DNA of 64,000 bases. Source: Bdellovibrionaceae bacterium UBA3535. Lineage in GTDB: Bacteria > Bdellovibrionota > Bdellovibrionia > Bdellovibrionales > UBA840. The stretch lies in NCBI GenBank assembly GCA_002376845.1, contig DFOS01000007.1, positions 1 through 64,000 of the forward strand. Direction: 5' to 3'. The notes under the pieces are model-generated. The model did no database searches. It worked only from the letters and a program-made list of their open reading frames with translations, and was not told where the DNA came from. Shown here one piece after another: positions 35,645 through 43,802 of this stretch. A program made the position numbers and the translations under genes. The stretch's first letter is position 1. Every line of letters starts with the position of its first letter.

Positions 35645-37648
35645 TTGCTAGGCATTCCACATACCCAAACAAAGGAGCCACTCATCTCTGTTCAAACGGA
35701 TATCAATAAAACTGTATTCTTTTCCTCCACTTTTTTTATTGCCCTAATTACCTTAATTGGCTCCATTTTTCCAGACTCGCTCAACCAAATATTTTTAGAA
35801 GTACAAACCTGGCTCATTCACAATTTTAGCTGGATCTATGTTCTAGCTGTAGGCTCAGTATTGTTGGTTGCAATTTATCTTATGATTAGCCGCTTAGGTG
35901 ATATTAAACTTGGACCAGATCATTCGGCGCCCGATTACGCCAACTTTTCTTGGTTCGCCATGCTTTTTTCTGCCGGCATGGGCATAGGCCTTTTGTTTTT
36001 TGGTGTGGCCGAACCAGTTATGCATTTTGCAGCTCCGCCAGTGGGTGATCCACAAAGCATTGCCAGTGCAAAAGAGGCCATGCAAATCACTTTTTTTCAT
36101 TGGGGACTTCACGCTTGGGCGATTTACGCCATTCTCGCTGTAATCTTGGCGTATTTTTGTTATCGTAAAAATCTACCACTTCTCCCCCGCTCGGCTTTTT
36201 ACCCTCTGATCGGTGATAAGGTGCATGGTCCTATTGGCGATATGGTAGATACCTTTGCTGTGATTGGCACTATGTTTGGTGTAGCAACCTCCCTCGGCTT
36301 TGGCGTCTCTCAAGTCAATGCCGGTATGTCTTACCTTTTTGATTTGCCACAAAACACTAGTGTACAAATAATTTTGATCGCATCCATTACAGCACTTGCC
36401 ACGATATCTGTAGTTTTGGGCTTGGATGGAGGAATCAAAAAACTCTCCAATATCAACCTTGTACTCGCCATCAGTTTGATGCTGGCAGTTTTGGTACTTG
36501 GCGACTTTGTGGAAATCATGAAGGCCTATGTTCAAAACACGGGGACGTATTTTAGTGATATTGTGAACAAAACATTTAACCTCTATGCCTATGAGAAAAA
36601 AGAAGACTGGATTGGTGGTTGGACCTTGCTCTATTGGGGCTGGTGGATTTCGTGGTCACCTTTTGTCGGCATGTTCATCGCTCGTATTTCTCGTGGACGC
36701 ACCATTCGTGAATTCATGCTCGGCGTTTTATTTGTCCCCACAGGCTTTACCTTTTTGTGGATGACAGTTTTTGGCAACAATGCCCTAAACCTGGCGCTTG
36801 ATAAAAATGCCAGTGATCTAGTAGCAACGGTAAATGCCAACACGCCAGTTGCACTATTTAAATTTTTAGAATTTTTCCCGATGAGCTCATTTTTATCTCT
36901 GATTGCCATTTGCTTGGTGATTACATTTTTTGTTAGCTCATCAGATTCTGGCTCCCTAGTAATTGACACTCTTACCTCTGGCGGAAAACAAGAGCCGCCC
37001 GTATGGCAAAGAATTTTTTGGGCGGTTACAGAAGGTATCGTTGCCTCTATTTTATTATTAGCAGGCGGCTTGGAGGCATTGCAAACGATGACCATTGCTT
37101 CGGCATTTCCCATGATTCTACTAATTGCGTTTGGCACATTTGCTTTATTAAAGTCTCTGCGCGCGGACCATATGTTACTAACTTCTGTGCAGCATCACAC
37201 CACCACGGTGCAGTACGCTCAAACTTCAACGGCATGGAAGGAGCGCTTAAATGCGTTGAGCTCCCATCCAACCGAAGAAGAAGCTCGCAGATTTCTTAAT
37301 CAAGTTGCAAGGCCGGCACTAACTAAGTTGCGCGATGAAATGCTAAAAAAGCAAATCGATGTGCATTTAAAAGATAAGGGCAATGATGCCATATCACTAG
37401 TAGTTTCCTACGGTGATCATGAAGACTTTCGCTATGAAATTCACTTAAGAACTTTCGAAACTCCTGAATATGTAGCTTCCAAGCAACCTTTTTACTATCG
37501 GGTAGAAGTCTTTCTTCTAAGCGGCGGACAAAGCTATGATGTTTTTGGTTATACCGAGGAGCAAATCATTGCCGATGCCGTGACCCAATATGAAAAGCAT
37601 TTTCATTACTTGCATCTATCAACTTCTGAATTGTTCGTTGATGATTAA
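35645..37648 (+). CDS. BCCT-family osmolyte transporter (betaine/carnitine/choline type)
   Basis: 667 aa if begun at TTG 35645; see below. About 12 membrane helices. Diagnostic BCCT segments are MLFSAGMGIGLLFFGVAEP (about 105-123) and LLYWGWWISWSPFVGMFIARISRG (key WGWWISWSPFVG, about 326-337). A cytoplasmic tail of about 140 residues follows, as in BetT-like members that sense osmolarity. TTG 35645 lacks a ribosome site. Instead AAAGGAG at 35671-35677 is followed after 6 bases by ATC (35684), giving SVQTDINKTVFF, the usual N-terminus of the family, so initiation at ATC is suspected. It converges on the M42 gene with shared TTAA. Confidence 0.93.
   Translation: MLGIPHTQTKEPLISVQTDINKTVFFSSTFFIALITLIGSIFPDSLNQIFLEVQTWLIHNFSWIYVLAVGSVLLVAIYLMISRLGDIKLGPDHSAPDYANFSWFAMLFSAGMGIGLLFFGVAEPVMHFAAPPVGDPQSIASAKEAMQITFFHWGLHAWAIYAILAVILAYFCYRKNLPLLPRSAFYPLIGDKVHGPIGDMVDTFAVIGTMFGVATSLGFGVSQVNAGMSYLFDLPQNTSVQIILIASITALATISVVLGLDGGIKKLSNINLVLAISLMLAVLVLGDFVEIMKAYVQNTGTYFSDIVNKTFNLYAYEKKEDWIGGWTLLYWGWWISWSPFVGMFIARISRGRTIREFMLGVLFVPTGFTFLWMTVFGNNALNLALDKNASDLVATVNANTPVALFKFLEFFPMSSFLSLIAICLVITFFVSSSDSGSLVIDTLTSGGKQEPPVWQRIFWAVTEGIVASILLLAGGLEALQTMTIASAFPMILLIAFGTFALLKSLRADHMLLTSVQHHTTTVQYAQTSTAWKERLNALSSHPTEEEARRFLNQVARPALTKLRDEMLKKQIDVHLKDKGNDAISLVVSYGDHEDFRYEIHLRTFETPEYVASKQPFYYRVEVFLLSGGQSYDVFGYTEEQIIADAVTQYEKHFHYLHLSTSELFVDD
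35671..35677 (+). promoter_or_regulatory. Ribosome binding site before a possible AUC start
   Basis: AAAGGAG, then CCACTC, then ATC in the BCCT frame. No ATG, GTG or TTG in the right frame lies at normal spacing. Confidence 0.55.
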
Positions 37649-38820
37649 CCTTCGTCATCCTCATATTGATCCGAACGCACAGGTTTTTCTGGATTAATAA
37701 GTGGATCTTTTACAATCGGCTGTGTCGAGAACCCGCTTAATTCATTAAGTGGGTTTTTATCTCTTTCTGAAACTGCTTCGGATTGTAGGTACAAAGAGAG
37801 CAACTTACTGAGCTCTTGCAAAGAATCAATATGGGTTCTCTCATAGCCGTGGGAAGCATCGCATGCAAAGCAGACCAAGGCCGTTCTTATATCATTGCCT
37901 GCCTCGATGGCTGAGGCCGCATCACAGCGATAGTAACGAAAAACATCTCGAGAATAATTGAGATGGTTCTCTTTGCATAAATCCAAAACATGTTTGGTTA
38001 GATGATAATCAAAAGGACCTGTTGAATCCTTAATGGCAACCGTAATGCCGTTAGGACTCGAGTTTTGACCGGGAGCCACAGTCGAATTGTCTATGCTCAA
38101 CATCTCAGCCACATCACCATGCAATACCGCTGAAGCTCCAGAGCCCACTTCCTCCATAATGGTAAATAGCAAGTGAGCATTTGTCGGCAAATCCACACCT
38201 GAGTCCACCACGGACTTTGCTGTGGACAATAAAGATGCAACGCCGGCTTTGTTATCCAAATGTCTGGAGTTAATAAATCCGTTAGGTGTAATCTCAAAGT
38301 TTGGGTCAAATGCGATAAAATCACCCACTTCAAAGCTATGCTTTTTTAAATCTTCCACACTCTCCGTGTTTTCATCCACACGCACCTCTATATGTTCCCA
38401 AGAGGTTTCTTGTGTATCAATTTCTTCATTATAAGTATGACCACTAGCCTTTAGCGGCAGAACCGTTCCACGCTTGGGCTCTTTTTCTGTAAAAATTAAA
38501 ACCCTGCCGCCTTCGGCAAAACGTGAGGACCAATGCCCAATGGGCGCAATGCTGAGTCGTCCATTGCTCTTTAATGACTTTACCATAGCTCCCAATGTAT
38601 CCAAATGTGCTACAATGGATTTTGCAGGACTAGAAGACTTGCCCTTAAGGGTAGCGCGAATGGCACCACGGCGAGTTAGCTCAAAAGGGATACCTAATTC
38701 ACTCAGCTTATCACATACATAATGCACCACCTGATCTGTGTAGCCGGATGGCGAGGGGATAGAAATTAGCTCGGCAAGCACCTTTTTTGTATAATCTGGA
38801 TCAATCTTAATCTGCTTCAT
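37645..38820 (-). CDS. M42-family peptidase of the NAGGN osmoprotectant system
   Basis: The 391-aa metallopeptidase has VAHLDTLGAMV (about 65-75), HLDNKAGVASLLS (about 186-198) and FTIMEEVGSGAS (about 216-227), the M42 metal and catalytic residues, and DASHGYERTHIDS near the C-terminus (about 330-342). It sits beside ngg and asnO, as the TIGR03106 (osmoprotectant NAGGN system M42) family does. The likely role is turnover of the dipeptide amide, though this is not proven. It overlaps ngg by 14 bp upstream and the BCCT stop by 4 bp. Confidence 0.9.
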   Translation of the reverse strand: MKQIKIDPDYTKKVLAELISIPSPSGYTDQVVHYVCDKLSELGIPFELTRRGAIRATLKGKSSSPAKSIVAHLDTLGAMVKSLKSNGRLSIAPIGHWSSRFAEGGRVLIFTEKEPKRGTVLPLKASGHTYNEEIDTQETSWEHIEVRVDENTESVEDLKKHSFEVGDFIAFDPNFEITPNGFINSRHLDNKAGVASLLSTAKSVVDSGVDLPTNAHLLFTIMEEVGSGASAVLHGDVAEMLSIDNSTVAPGQNSSPNGITVAIKDSTGPFDYHLTKHVLDLCKENHLNYSRDVFRYYRCDAASAIEAGNDIRTALVCFACDASHGYERTHIDSLQELSKLLSLYLQSEAVSERDKNPLNELSGFSTQPIVKDPLINPEKPVRSDQYEDDEG

Positions 38821-40567
38821 ATACCGCTTCCTTTTTGGTCATCGGAAAAAGAAAATCAATAAATTTTTCTGCTGTTGGTTGCGGCTCATGGTTGGCCAAA
38901 CCCGGCCTTTCATTTGCCTCAATCAACCAATACTTTTTTTTGTTTAAATCTGGAATCATAAAGTCCAAACCAACGACGGGAATTTCTAAACTAGAGGCTA
39001 TCTTTAAGGCGATCTCCTTAAAGTATGTAGGGAGCTCTTCAGTAATATCCAGAATGAGTCCACCTGTATGCACATTCGCAGTATTACGCACCTTCAGCTC
39101 TTCTCCCATGGGCAAAACGGAATCCAAAGTTTTTTTGTTCGCCTTCAATACCCTAAGAGTTTCATCATCTATAGGGATTTTGCTTTCCCCGCCAGTTGCA
39201 GCAGCACGCCTTCTAGATAATTTATTAATCAGCGTGGAGATTTTAGAGCGTCCATCACCGACTATACTTGGCGGCTCTCGCTTGGCGGCAGCCACTACCT
39301 CTTGATTGATAACAATTACACGTATGTCCAAGCCCCTAACCATTTCTTCCAAAATTAAATCATTATAGTATTGGGAATATTCCTTAATGGATTGCTGAAT
39401 TTCTTTTTTAGTATTCAAGCCAACTTTAACACCAAGGCCTTGCTCCCCACTAGCAGGCTTTAAAACTAACGGGCGATTTTCTTCAATGAATTTTTGTATT
39501 TTTTCTTTTGGTTCTTGAGTGCTTATTTGCTTAGGCATTTTTATACCGGCTTTTTTCAGCACCCGGTGAGTTACTCTTTTGTCTGCACATACACTCATCG
39601 CAACCGAGGTGGTTTGGTCACTTAAAGATTCGCGGCACTTGATACTGCGAGCACCATGAGTGAGTTGAAAAATTGCTGCGGGCTTATCAATAATATCGAT
39701 TTTGATCCCACGTCTAGCAGCCTCATTGATGATGATTTGTCCATAAGGATTCAAGTGTTTTTGAAATTTACTTGGAGTAAAAAGCTTTTCATTGATGGTG
39801 TTCTTTCGTTTGACACAATAAACAGGCACTCGCACAAAGTTAAGCTTCTCATACATTTTAATAGCTTCTTGATTGTCGTGCATAACAGACAAATCTAAAT
39901 AGGAATTCCCTCTGGCTTGAAAAAACTCCACCAAGTAGCGCACCAAAGCCGTGCCCACGCCAGGCAATTGGCAATTGGGTGAAACGGCCAGTGACCAAAG
40001 ACTCGAACCATTTTCTGGATCATTAAAGGCCATTTTGTGATCAATCCCCGTGACAAAACCTACAATATTTCCATCATGTAACGACTCTGCTACCAACGTT
40101 AGAACTTTGCGTGAGTTCAATTGTTTCACAGTTTGCTCTGTATTAAGAGGCACCATGCCTCTTGATTGCAAAATGGCATTCACCTTCTGAATCTCTTTTT
40201 TCTTTTGCAAACGCCGAACGATCACCCCTTTTGTCGGCCGCTTGGGTGCACGGTATTTTTCAAACCACAAACGATAAGTATGGGAAGGATCTAAAAACAC
40301 ATCTTGCGTAGCCAAAGAGGTGAAAACATGGGGATCATTGACATAAAAGGCAATGTCACGTTGGCTTCGTTTTTCTTTCAGCAATACTTGCAAAACCTCC
40401 TCTGCGCTCGCAAAGGTGTTGGCAAATATCACCCTACCCCAACCACATTGTACGATGGTATTATCATCGATTATTTTTTTATAATTATGAATGGAGTTTT
40501 TCCAGCCTTTTAAACTAGGCCCTATGGTTTTAATATAGCGGCTATCTTTGCGCGCATGCGTGGTCAT
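38807..40567 (-). CDS. ngg: N-acetylglutaminylglutamine synthetase (GNAT plus ATP-grasp)
   Basis: About 586 aa from ATG 40567. It fuses an N-terminal GNAT acetyltransferase (SLAVSPNCQLPGVGTALVR, about 193-211, acetyl-CoA loop) to an ATP-grasp ligase (VLKPASGEQGLGVKVG, about 370-385; VGLDFMIPD and WLIEANERPGL, about 540-565). This matches Ngg/TIGR03103, which makes N-acetylglutaminylglutamine. Start choice: GGAGAT upstream and an ATGA overlap with the asnO stop favour 40567; an ATG at 40588 is less likely. Confidence 0.92.
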   Translation of the reverse strand: MTTHARKDSRYIKTIGPSLKGWKNSIHNYKKIIDDNTIVQCGWGRVIFANTFASAEEVLQVLLKEKRSQRDIAFYVNDPHVFTSLATQDVFLDPSHTYRLWFEKYRAPKRPTKGVIVRRLQKKKEIQKVNAILQSRGMVPLNTEQTVKQLNSRKVLTLVAESLHDGNIVGFVTGIDHKMAFNDPENGSSLWSLAVSPNCQLPGVGTALVRYLVEFFQARGNSYLDLSVMHDNQEAIKMYEKLNFVRVPVYCVKRKNTINEKLFTPSKFQKHLNPYGQIIINEAARRGIKIDIIDKPAAIFQLTHGARSIKCRESLSDQTTSVAMSVCADKRVTHRVLKKAGIKMPKQISTQEPKEKIQKFIEENRPLVLKPASGEQGLGVKVGLNTKKEIQQSIKEYSQYYNDLILEEMVRGLDIRVIVINQEVVAAAKREPPSIVGDGRSKISTLINKLSRRRAAATGGESKIPIDDETLRVLKANKKTLDSVLPMGEELKVRNTANVHTGGLILDITEELPTYFKEIALKIASSLEIPVVGLDFMIPDLNKKKYWLIEANERPGLANHEPQPTAEKFIDFLFPMTKKEAVYEAD

Positions 40568-42342
40568 AGGCCCATCTCCTGTAGCCAAATTTCAAGGCTT
40601 GCCACTTGCCAAAGCATATTGCCTTGTAAATTCGTGATGTAGTGATCGGGCTGTGCCAATAACTTTTCAATGAATTTGGCTTGAAATATATTTCGATCAC
40701 GAAACCTCTTACTATCAACAAAATTTAAAACATAGTCTTTAAACGGACCCTGTATGTGCTTCAACTCTGGCACTGGAAAATACCCTTTAGGCCGATATAG
40801 CACCTCTTCTGGTATGTACTTTGCCGCAATCTTTTTTAAGATATACTTGGATTCATTGCCTTTTAATTTCAAATGACTGGGGGTTTTGGCTGCCAGCTCA
40901 ATCAATTCATGATCTAGAAATGGCACTCTCGCCTCTAATCCCCAACGCATGGTATTGCTATCTACCCTTTTAACCGGATCTTCCACTAGCATACGATGAG
41001 TATCAATTTTGAGAGCCTTGCCAACAGGGTCCAAACCAGATTCCATCTCAGAAAAGTACTCACGCACTTGCATACGGGTGTAGTCATCAGATATCCAGGA
41101 ATCCTGCAATTCTTCACTTAAGGTAGGGTGATCTCTATCAAAAAATAATTGGCAATAGTCTTCTGCAGGACGCTGAGAGTCTACAAGCTTGGGATACCAA
41201 TGATAACCGGCAAAGACCTCATCTGCTCCCTGACCACTTTGCACTACTTTTACATGCTTACTTGAAAATTTGGACAATAAGTAAAAACCAATATTATCAT
41301 AGCTGACCATGGGCTCATTCATGGCACCTATACAGTCCTGCAAGTTTTCTAAGATTTCTTTTGAGCTAACTTCAATCTTATTATGCTCCGTAGAGTATTT
41401 TTTAGCGACAATATCCGAGTATTTAAATTCGTTGCCCTCTTCCCCCTTTGCTCCCTGAAAACCCACAGAGAAAGATTGCAAACTCTCTGGCTGCTTTTCA
41501 TGGATCAAAGCTGCAATCAGACTTGAATCCACTCCTCCTGATAAGAACAAGCCTACCGGCACATCGGCGACCAACCTTCTTTCCACTGCCTTTTTTAAGG
41601 CTTCTTCCGTGGCGCGAAGCCAATCCTCTTCGCTCCAATCTTTTTTATCTGGATCCTCGCCATAGGTTGGTTGCCAGTAAGATCTAAGCCCCATATCCCC
41701 ATTGGCCTGCAAGACGGCAATATGGCCTGCAGGGATTTTATGTATGCCTTTAAATATAGTGTTGGGCTCCAAAACAATCCCATGCAGCGACATATAGTTG
41801 TGTAGTGCCACAGGATTTATATCGGTATTGATGCCCTCAAAACACAATAGAGCTTTTATATTGGATGCAAAGACCAAACGGTTTGCATCCTTTGCATAGT
41901 ATAAAGGCTTGATCCCCAGTCGATCTCGAGCAAATACAAACTCATCCTTTTTGTGATCATAGATACAAAAGGCAAACATGCCATGTAGCTGTTCGACAAA
42001 GTCTAGACCCCAAAAATGGTAGGCACTTGCTAATACTTCCGTATCGCTGCTCGAACCAAATTTATAACCGGCCGCCTCTAATTCTTTGCGTATTTCCTGG
42101 TAGTTGTAAATTTCGCCGTTGTAGGTAATGGTTAGGCCTAAATGTGGCAATTGCATGGGCTGCTTACCCGATTCAGTTAAATCAATGATACTTAAGCGAG
42201 TATGGGCAAAAGCCCATTTTTTATCGACTACCAAGCCGAAATCATCCGGCCCTCTAGGCTGCAAAACCTTTGAAGCTTTTTCTAATTCTTGGGCATTTAT
42301 ACCCGCTCTATGAAAATGTATACTTCCTGCTATTCCACACAT
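40564..42342 (-). CDS. asnO: N-acetylglutaminylglutamine amidotransferase (AsnB-like)
   Basis: The 592-aa product has the class II glutamine amidotransferase domain with catalytic Cys2 (MCGIAGSIHFH), RGPDD (about 30-34), TYNGEIYNYQEI (about 73-84), and an asparagine-synthetase domain with the PP-loop LFLSGGVDSSLIAAL (about 264-278). Next to ngg and the M42 gene this is the TIGR03104 member. It converts the C-terminal carboxyl of N-acetylglutaminylglutamine to the amide, giving NAGGN, an osmolyte described in Sinorhizobium and Pseudomonas. It is first in the asnO-ngg-M42 operon. Confidence 0.93.
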   Translation of the reverse strand: MCGIAGSIHFHRAGINAQELEKASKVLQPRGPDDFGLVVDKKWAFAHTRLSIIDLTESGKQPMQLPHLGLTITYNGEIYNYQEIRKELEAAGYKFGSSSDTEVLASAYHFWGLDFVEQLHGMFAFCIYDHKKDEFVFARDRLGIKPLYYAKDANRLVFASNIKALLCFEGINTDINPVALHNYMSLHGIVLEPNTIFKGIHKIPAGHIAVLQANGDMGLRSYWQPTYGEDPDKKDWSEEDWLRATEEALKKAVERRLVADVPVGLFLSGGVDSSLIAALIHEKQPESLQSFSVGFQGAKGEEGNEFKYSDIVAKKYSTEHNKIEVSSKEILENLQDCIGAMNEPMVSYDNIGFYLLSKFSSKHVKVVQSGQGADEVFAGYHWYPKLVDSQRPAEDYCQLFFDRDHPTLSEELQDSWISDDYTRMQVREYFSEMESGLDPVGKALKIDTHRMLVEDPVKRVDSNTMRWGLEARVPFLDHELIELAAKTPSHLKLKGNESKYILKKIAAKYIPEEVLYRPKGYFPVPELKHIQGPFKDYVLNFVDSKRFRDRNIFQAKFIEKLLAQPDHYITNLQGNMLWQVASLEIWLQEMGL

Positions 42343-42417
42343 GCAGAGTATAACAACATATGTAGGTTTTTTTACAAGTCCTAGTACGTCTTTACATATG
42401 AGATAGATATGCTATAT

Positions 42418-42498
42418 CTATACAATCATAAATAGAAACGCCAAAGCAAAAACTGGCACCAAACAATAGCCCCACTCTTTTAATTGCATTGCAAGCAT
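42418..42498 (-). CDS. Predicted 26-aa membrane microprotein
   Basis: Starting at ATG 42498 the frame encodes MLAMQLKEWGYCLVPVFA and ends LAFLFMIV, one continuous hydrophobic helix after a short polar start. AAGGAGGA lies 4-5 bases before ATG, one of the strongest ribosome sites in the window. It lies between the flagellin terminator and asnO on the same strand, 76 bp before asnO. No family recognised; size and topology resemble KdpF/YnhF-type small proteins. Confidence 0.5.
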   Translation of the reverse strand: MLAMQLKEWGYCLVPVFALAFLFMIV

Positions 42499-42542
42499 AA
42501 ATCCTCCTTGATGTTGCAAAACATGGCTTAATTTAAAAATTA

Positions 42543-42569
42543 CCTGACCCCATCCTATTTGGGGCCAGG
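42543..42569 (-). terminator. Terminator after the first flagellin gene
   Basis: Minus strand arms CCTGGCCCC and GGGGTCAGG pair over 9 bp (one G-U) with a 9-base loop. TAATTTTTAAATT follows. It lies 18 bp past the flagellin stop. Confidence 0.8.
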
Positions 42570-42586
42570 CAACTGTGTGCTGATCC

Positions 42587-43420
42587 TTAGCTTAGTAAAT
42601 CCAGAGCCATTTGTGATACGGTGTTTGCCTGGCCTAGAACCGAGATACCAGCTCGCATTAGAATCTGGTTTCTGGTTAAATCAGCCGTTTCCTTGGCTAC
42701 ATCTGTATCACGAATCCTTGAATTCGCTGCGGATAAGTTTTCATTAAATATGTTCAAATTCGTAATCGTTGACTGCAGTCGGTTTTGCAAAGCACCAAAA
42801 TTTGCTCTCATCGCATTCACGGAAACAATTGCATCATCTACTCGCGCAATGCTCGTTTGCGCCATCTGCTTAGTTCCCACCGATTCTGCTACCAACCCTA
42901 AAGCTTCTGTGGTTGCATTTGCTGCTGCCGTATTAAAAGAGATTCTATCTTTAAACGGATCATTATTAATACCTACCTGGATATCCATAATGCCGCCCGT
43001 ACCATTCAGAAGATCAATACCGTTAAACTGCGTCACTTCCGAAATACGCTGAATCTCTGACTTTAGCTGTTGGTATTCCACATCAAGAAACTTTCTTTCT
43101 GTGTCGCCAATCGTATCTGAAGCCGCTTGGATAGCTAGTTCCCTTAAGCGTATTAAAATACTGGAAACTTCATTTAAACCACCCTCTGCTACTTGTACCA
43201 ACGAGACTCCATCTTGTGAGTTTCTATTGGCTTGATACAATCCACGAATTTGCCCTTTTAAGTTTTCACTTATCGCTAAGCCTGCTGCATCGTCTGCCGC
43301 TTGATTGATTCGGAAACCTGAAGACAATCTTGCTAAAGAGTTCTCTAGTTTATGTCTGGTTCCGTACAAATTCTTTTGCGCATTTAACGACGCAACATTT
43401 GTCGTGATTCGTAATCCCAT
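42587..43420 (-). CDS. fliC: Flagellin (paralogue A)
   Basis: The start at 43420 (277 aa) gives the standard MGLRITTNVASLNAQ; AAGGAGG lies 7 bases upstream. A further in-frame start would add 15 residues and remove the classic N-terminus. Conserved D0/D1 parts are GLAISENLKGQIRGL (about 55-69), NSQDGVSLVQVAEGGLNEV (about 74-92) and a C-terminal coiled half (MRANFGALQNRLQSTI...NTVSQMALDLLS). The variable D2/D3 domain is absent, as in other small flagellins. It is about 60% like the paralogue at 43803 by eye. It forms the filament with the second flagellin. Confidence 0.95.
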   Translation of the reverse strand: MGLRITTNVASLNAQKNLYGTRHKLENSLARLSSGFRINQAADDAAGLAISENLKGQIRGLYQANRNSQDGVSLVQVAEGGLNEVSSILIRLRELAIQAASDTIGDTERKFLDVEYQQLKSEIQRISEVTQFNGIDLLNGTGGIMDIQVGINNDPFKDRISFNTAAANATTEALGLVAESVGTKQMAQTSIARVDDAIVSVNAMRANFGALQNRLQSTITNLNIFNENLSAANSRIRDTDVAKETADLTRNQILMRAGISVLGQANTVSQMALDLLS

Positions 43421-43440
43421 AATTATCCTCCTTGCATAAC

Positions 43441-43457
43441 CATATCCTCCTTGATAA
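43441..43457 (-). promoter_or_regulatory. Second Shine-Dalgarno-like element in the flagellin A leader
   Basis: The minus strand reads TTATCAAGGAGGATATG about 25-30 bases upstream of the real ribosome site. The same ATCAAGGA core appears in the flagellin B leader inside a hairpin. Confidence 0.4.
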
Positions 43458-43479
43458 GTGGCCATCCATATTGGCCATA

Positions 43480-43496
43480 AGACACATCATGTGTCT
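43480..43496 (-). repeat. Perfect 17-bp inverted repeat in the flagellin A leader
   Basis: Arms AGACACAT and ATGTGTCT around one central base. On the minus strand it lies about 60-75 bp before the flagellin start and could be an operator or an RNA hairpin. Confidence 0.6.
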
Positions 43497-43501
43497 GTTG
43501 T

Positions 43502-43539
43502 ATGAGGTTCACTCAGCAATCCTATGCCCAAAACCTCAT
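43502..43539 (-). repeat. Inverted repeat upstream of flagellin A
   Basis: ATGAGGTT at 43502-43509 pairs with AACCTCAT at 43532-43539 over 8 bp, enclosing 22 bases. Confidence 0.5.
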
Positions 43540-43552
43540 GGGTTAACATTTC

Positions 43553-43570
43553 GGAAGAAACACTTCTTCC
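43553..43570 (-). repeat. Inverted repeat upstream of flagellin A
   Basis: GGAAGAA and TTCTTCC form a perfect 7-bp stem with a 4-base loop. Confidence 0.5.
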
Positions 43571-43662
43571 ATCATACGGTTCGACAGAAAATGAAAATTC
43601 CTTGAGTCCAGTTTTTCTATTTTTTTGATTTTATTGGGGAAATATTTTTTTAATTTTAGGGT

Positions 43663-43693
43663 GTGGGCGAGCACTTCATGAGTACTCACCCAC
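43663..43693 (-). repeat. Strong hairpin between the two flagellin genes
   Basis: On the minus strand the arms pair over 13 bp, from GTGGG/CCCAC at the base to ACT/AGT at the loop, with two G-U pairs that would be A-C mismatches on the plus strand. This indicates selection as minus-strand RNA. The bases after it on that strand are A-rich, not T-rich, so it is not a typical terminator; it may end, stabilise or process the flagellin B transcript. Confidence 0.6.
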
Positions 43694-43802
43694 TAATTTT
43701 ATTGCAGGAAACATTTGTTGTCTAAAGTCAGTCCTTCAACCCACTCACTTTAACCGGGGGTATTTTTACCCTGATCAAAGATCATGAACCACAGCTAGGA
43801 TA

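Noticed and set aside
36631..37137. A 168-codon open frame opposite the BCCT gene
   Set aside because: Antisense shadow; the translated product has no domain or signal features, while the plus-strand frame has definite BCCT motifs.
42621..43052. A 143-codon frame opposite flagellin A
   Set aside because: Antisense to a highly conserved gene; no ribosome site.
43590..43620. Sigma-28 promoter for flagellin A around TGTCGAAC
   Set aside because: Only half of the -10 bases match GCCGATAA and the -35 spacing is off.
43773..43785. TGATC-AAA-GATCA dyad as an FNR site
   Set aside because: Spacing and half-sites do not match TTGAT-N4-ATCAA; more likely a chance or weak hairpin after flagellin B.
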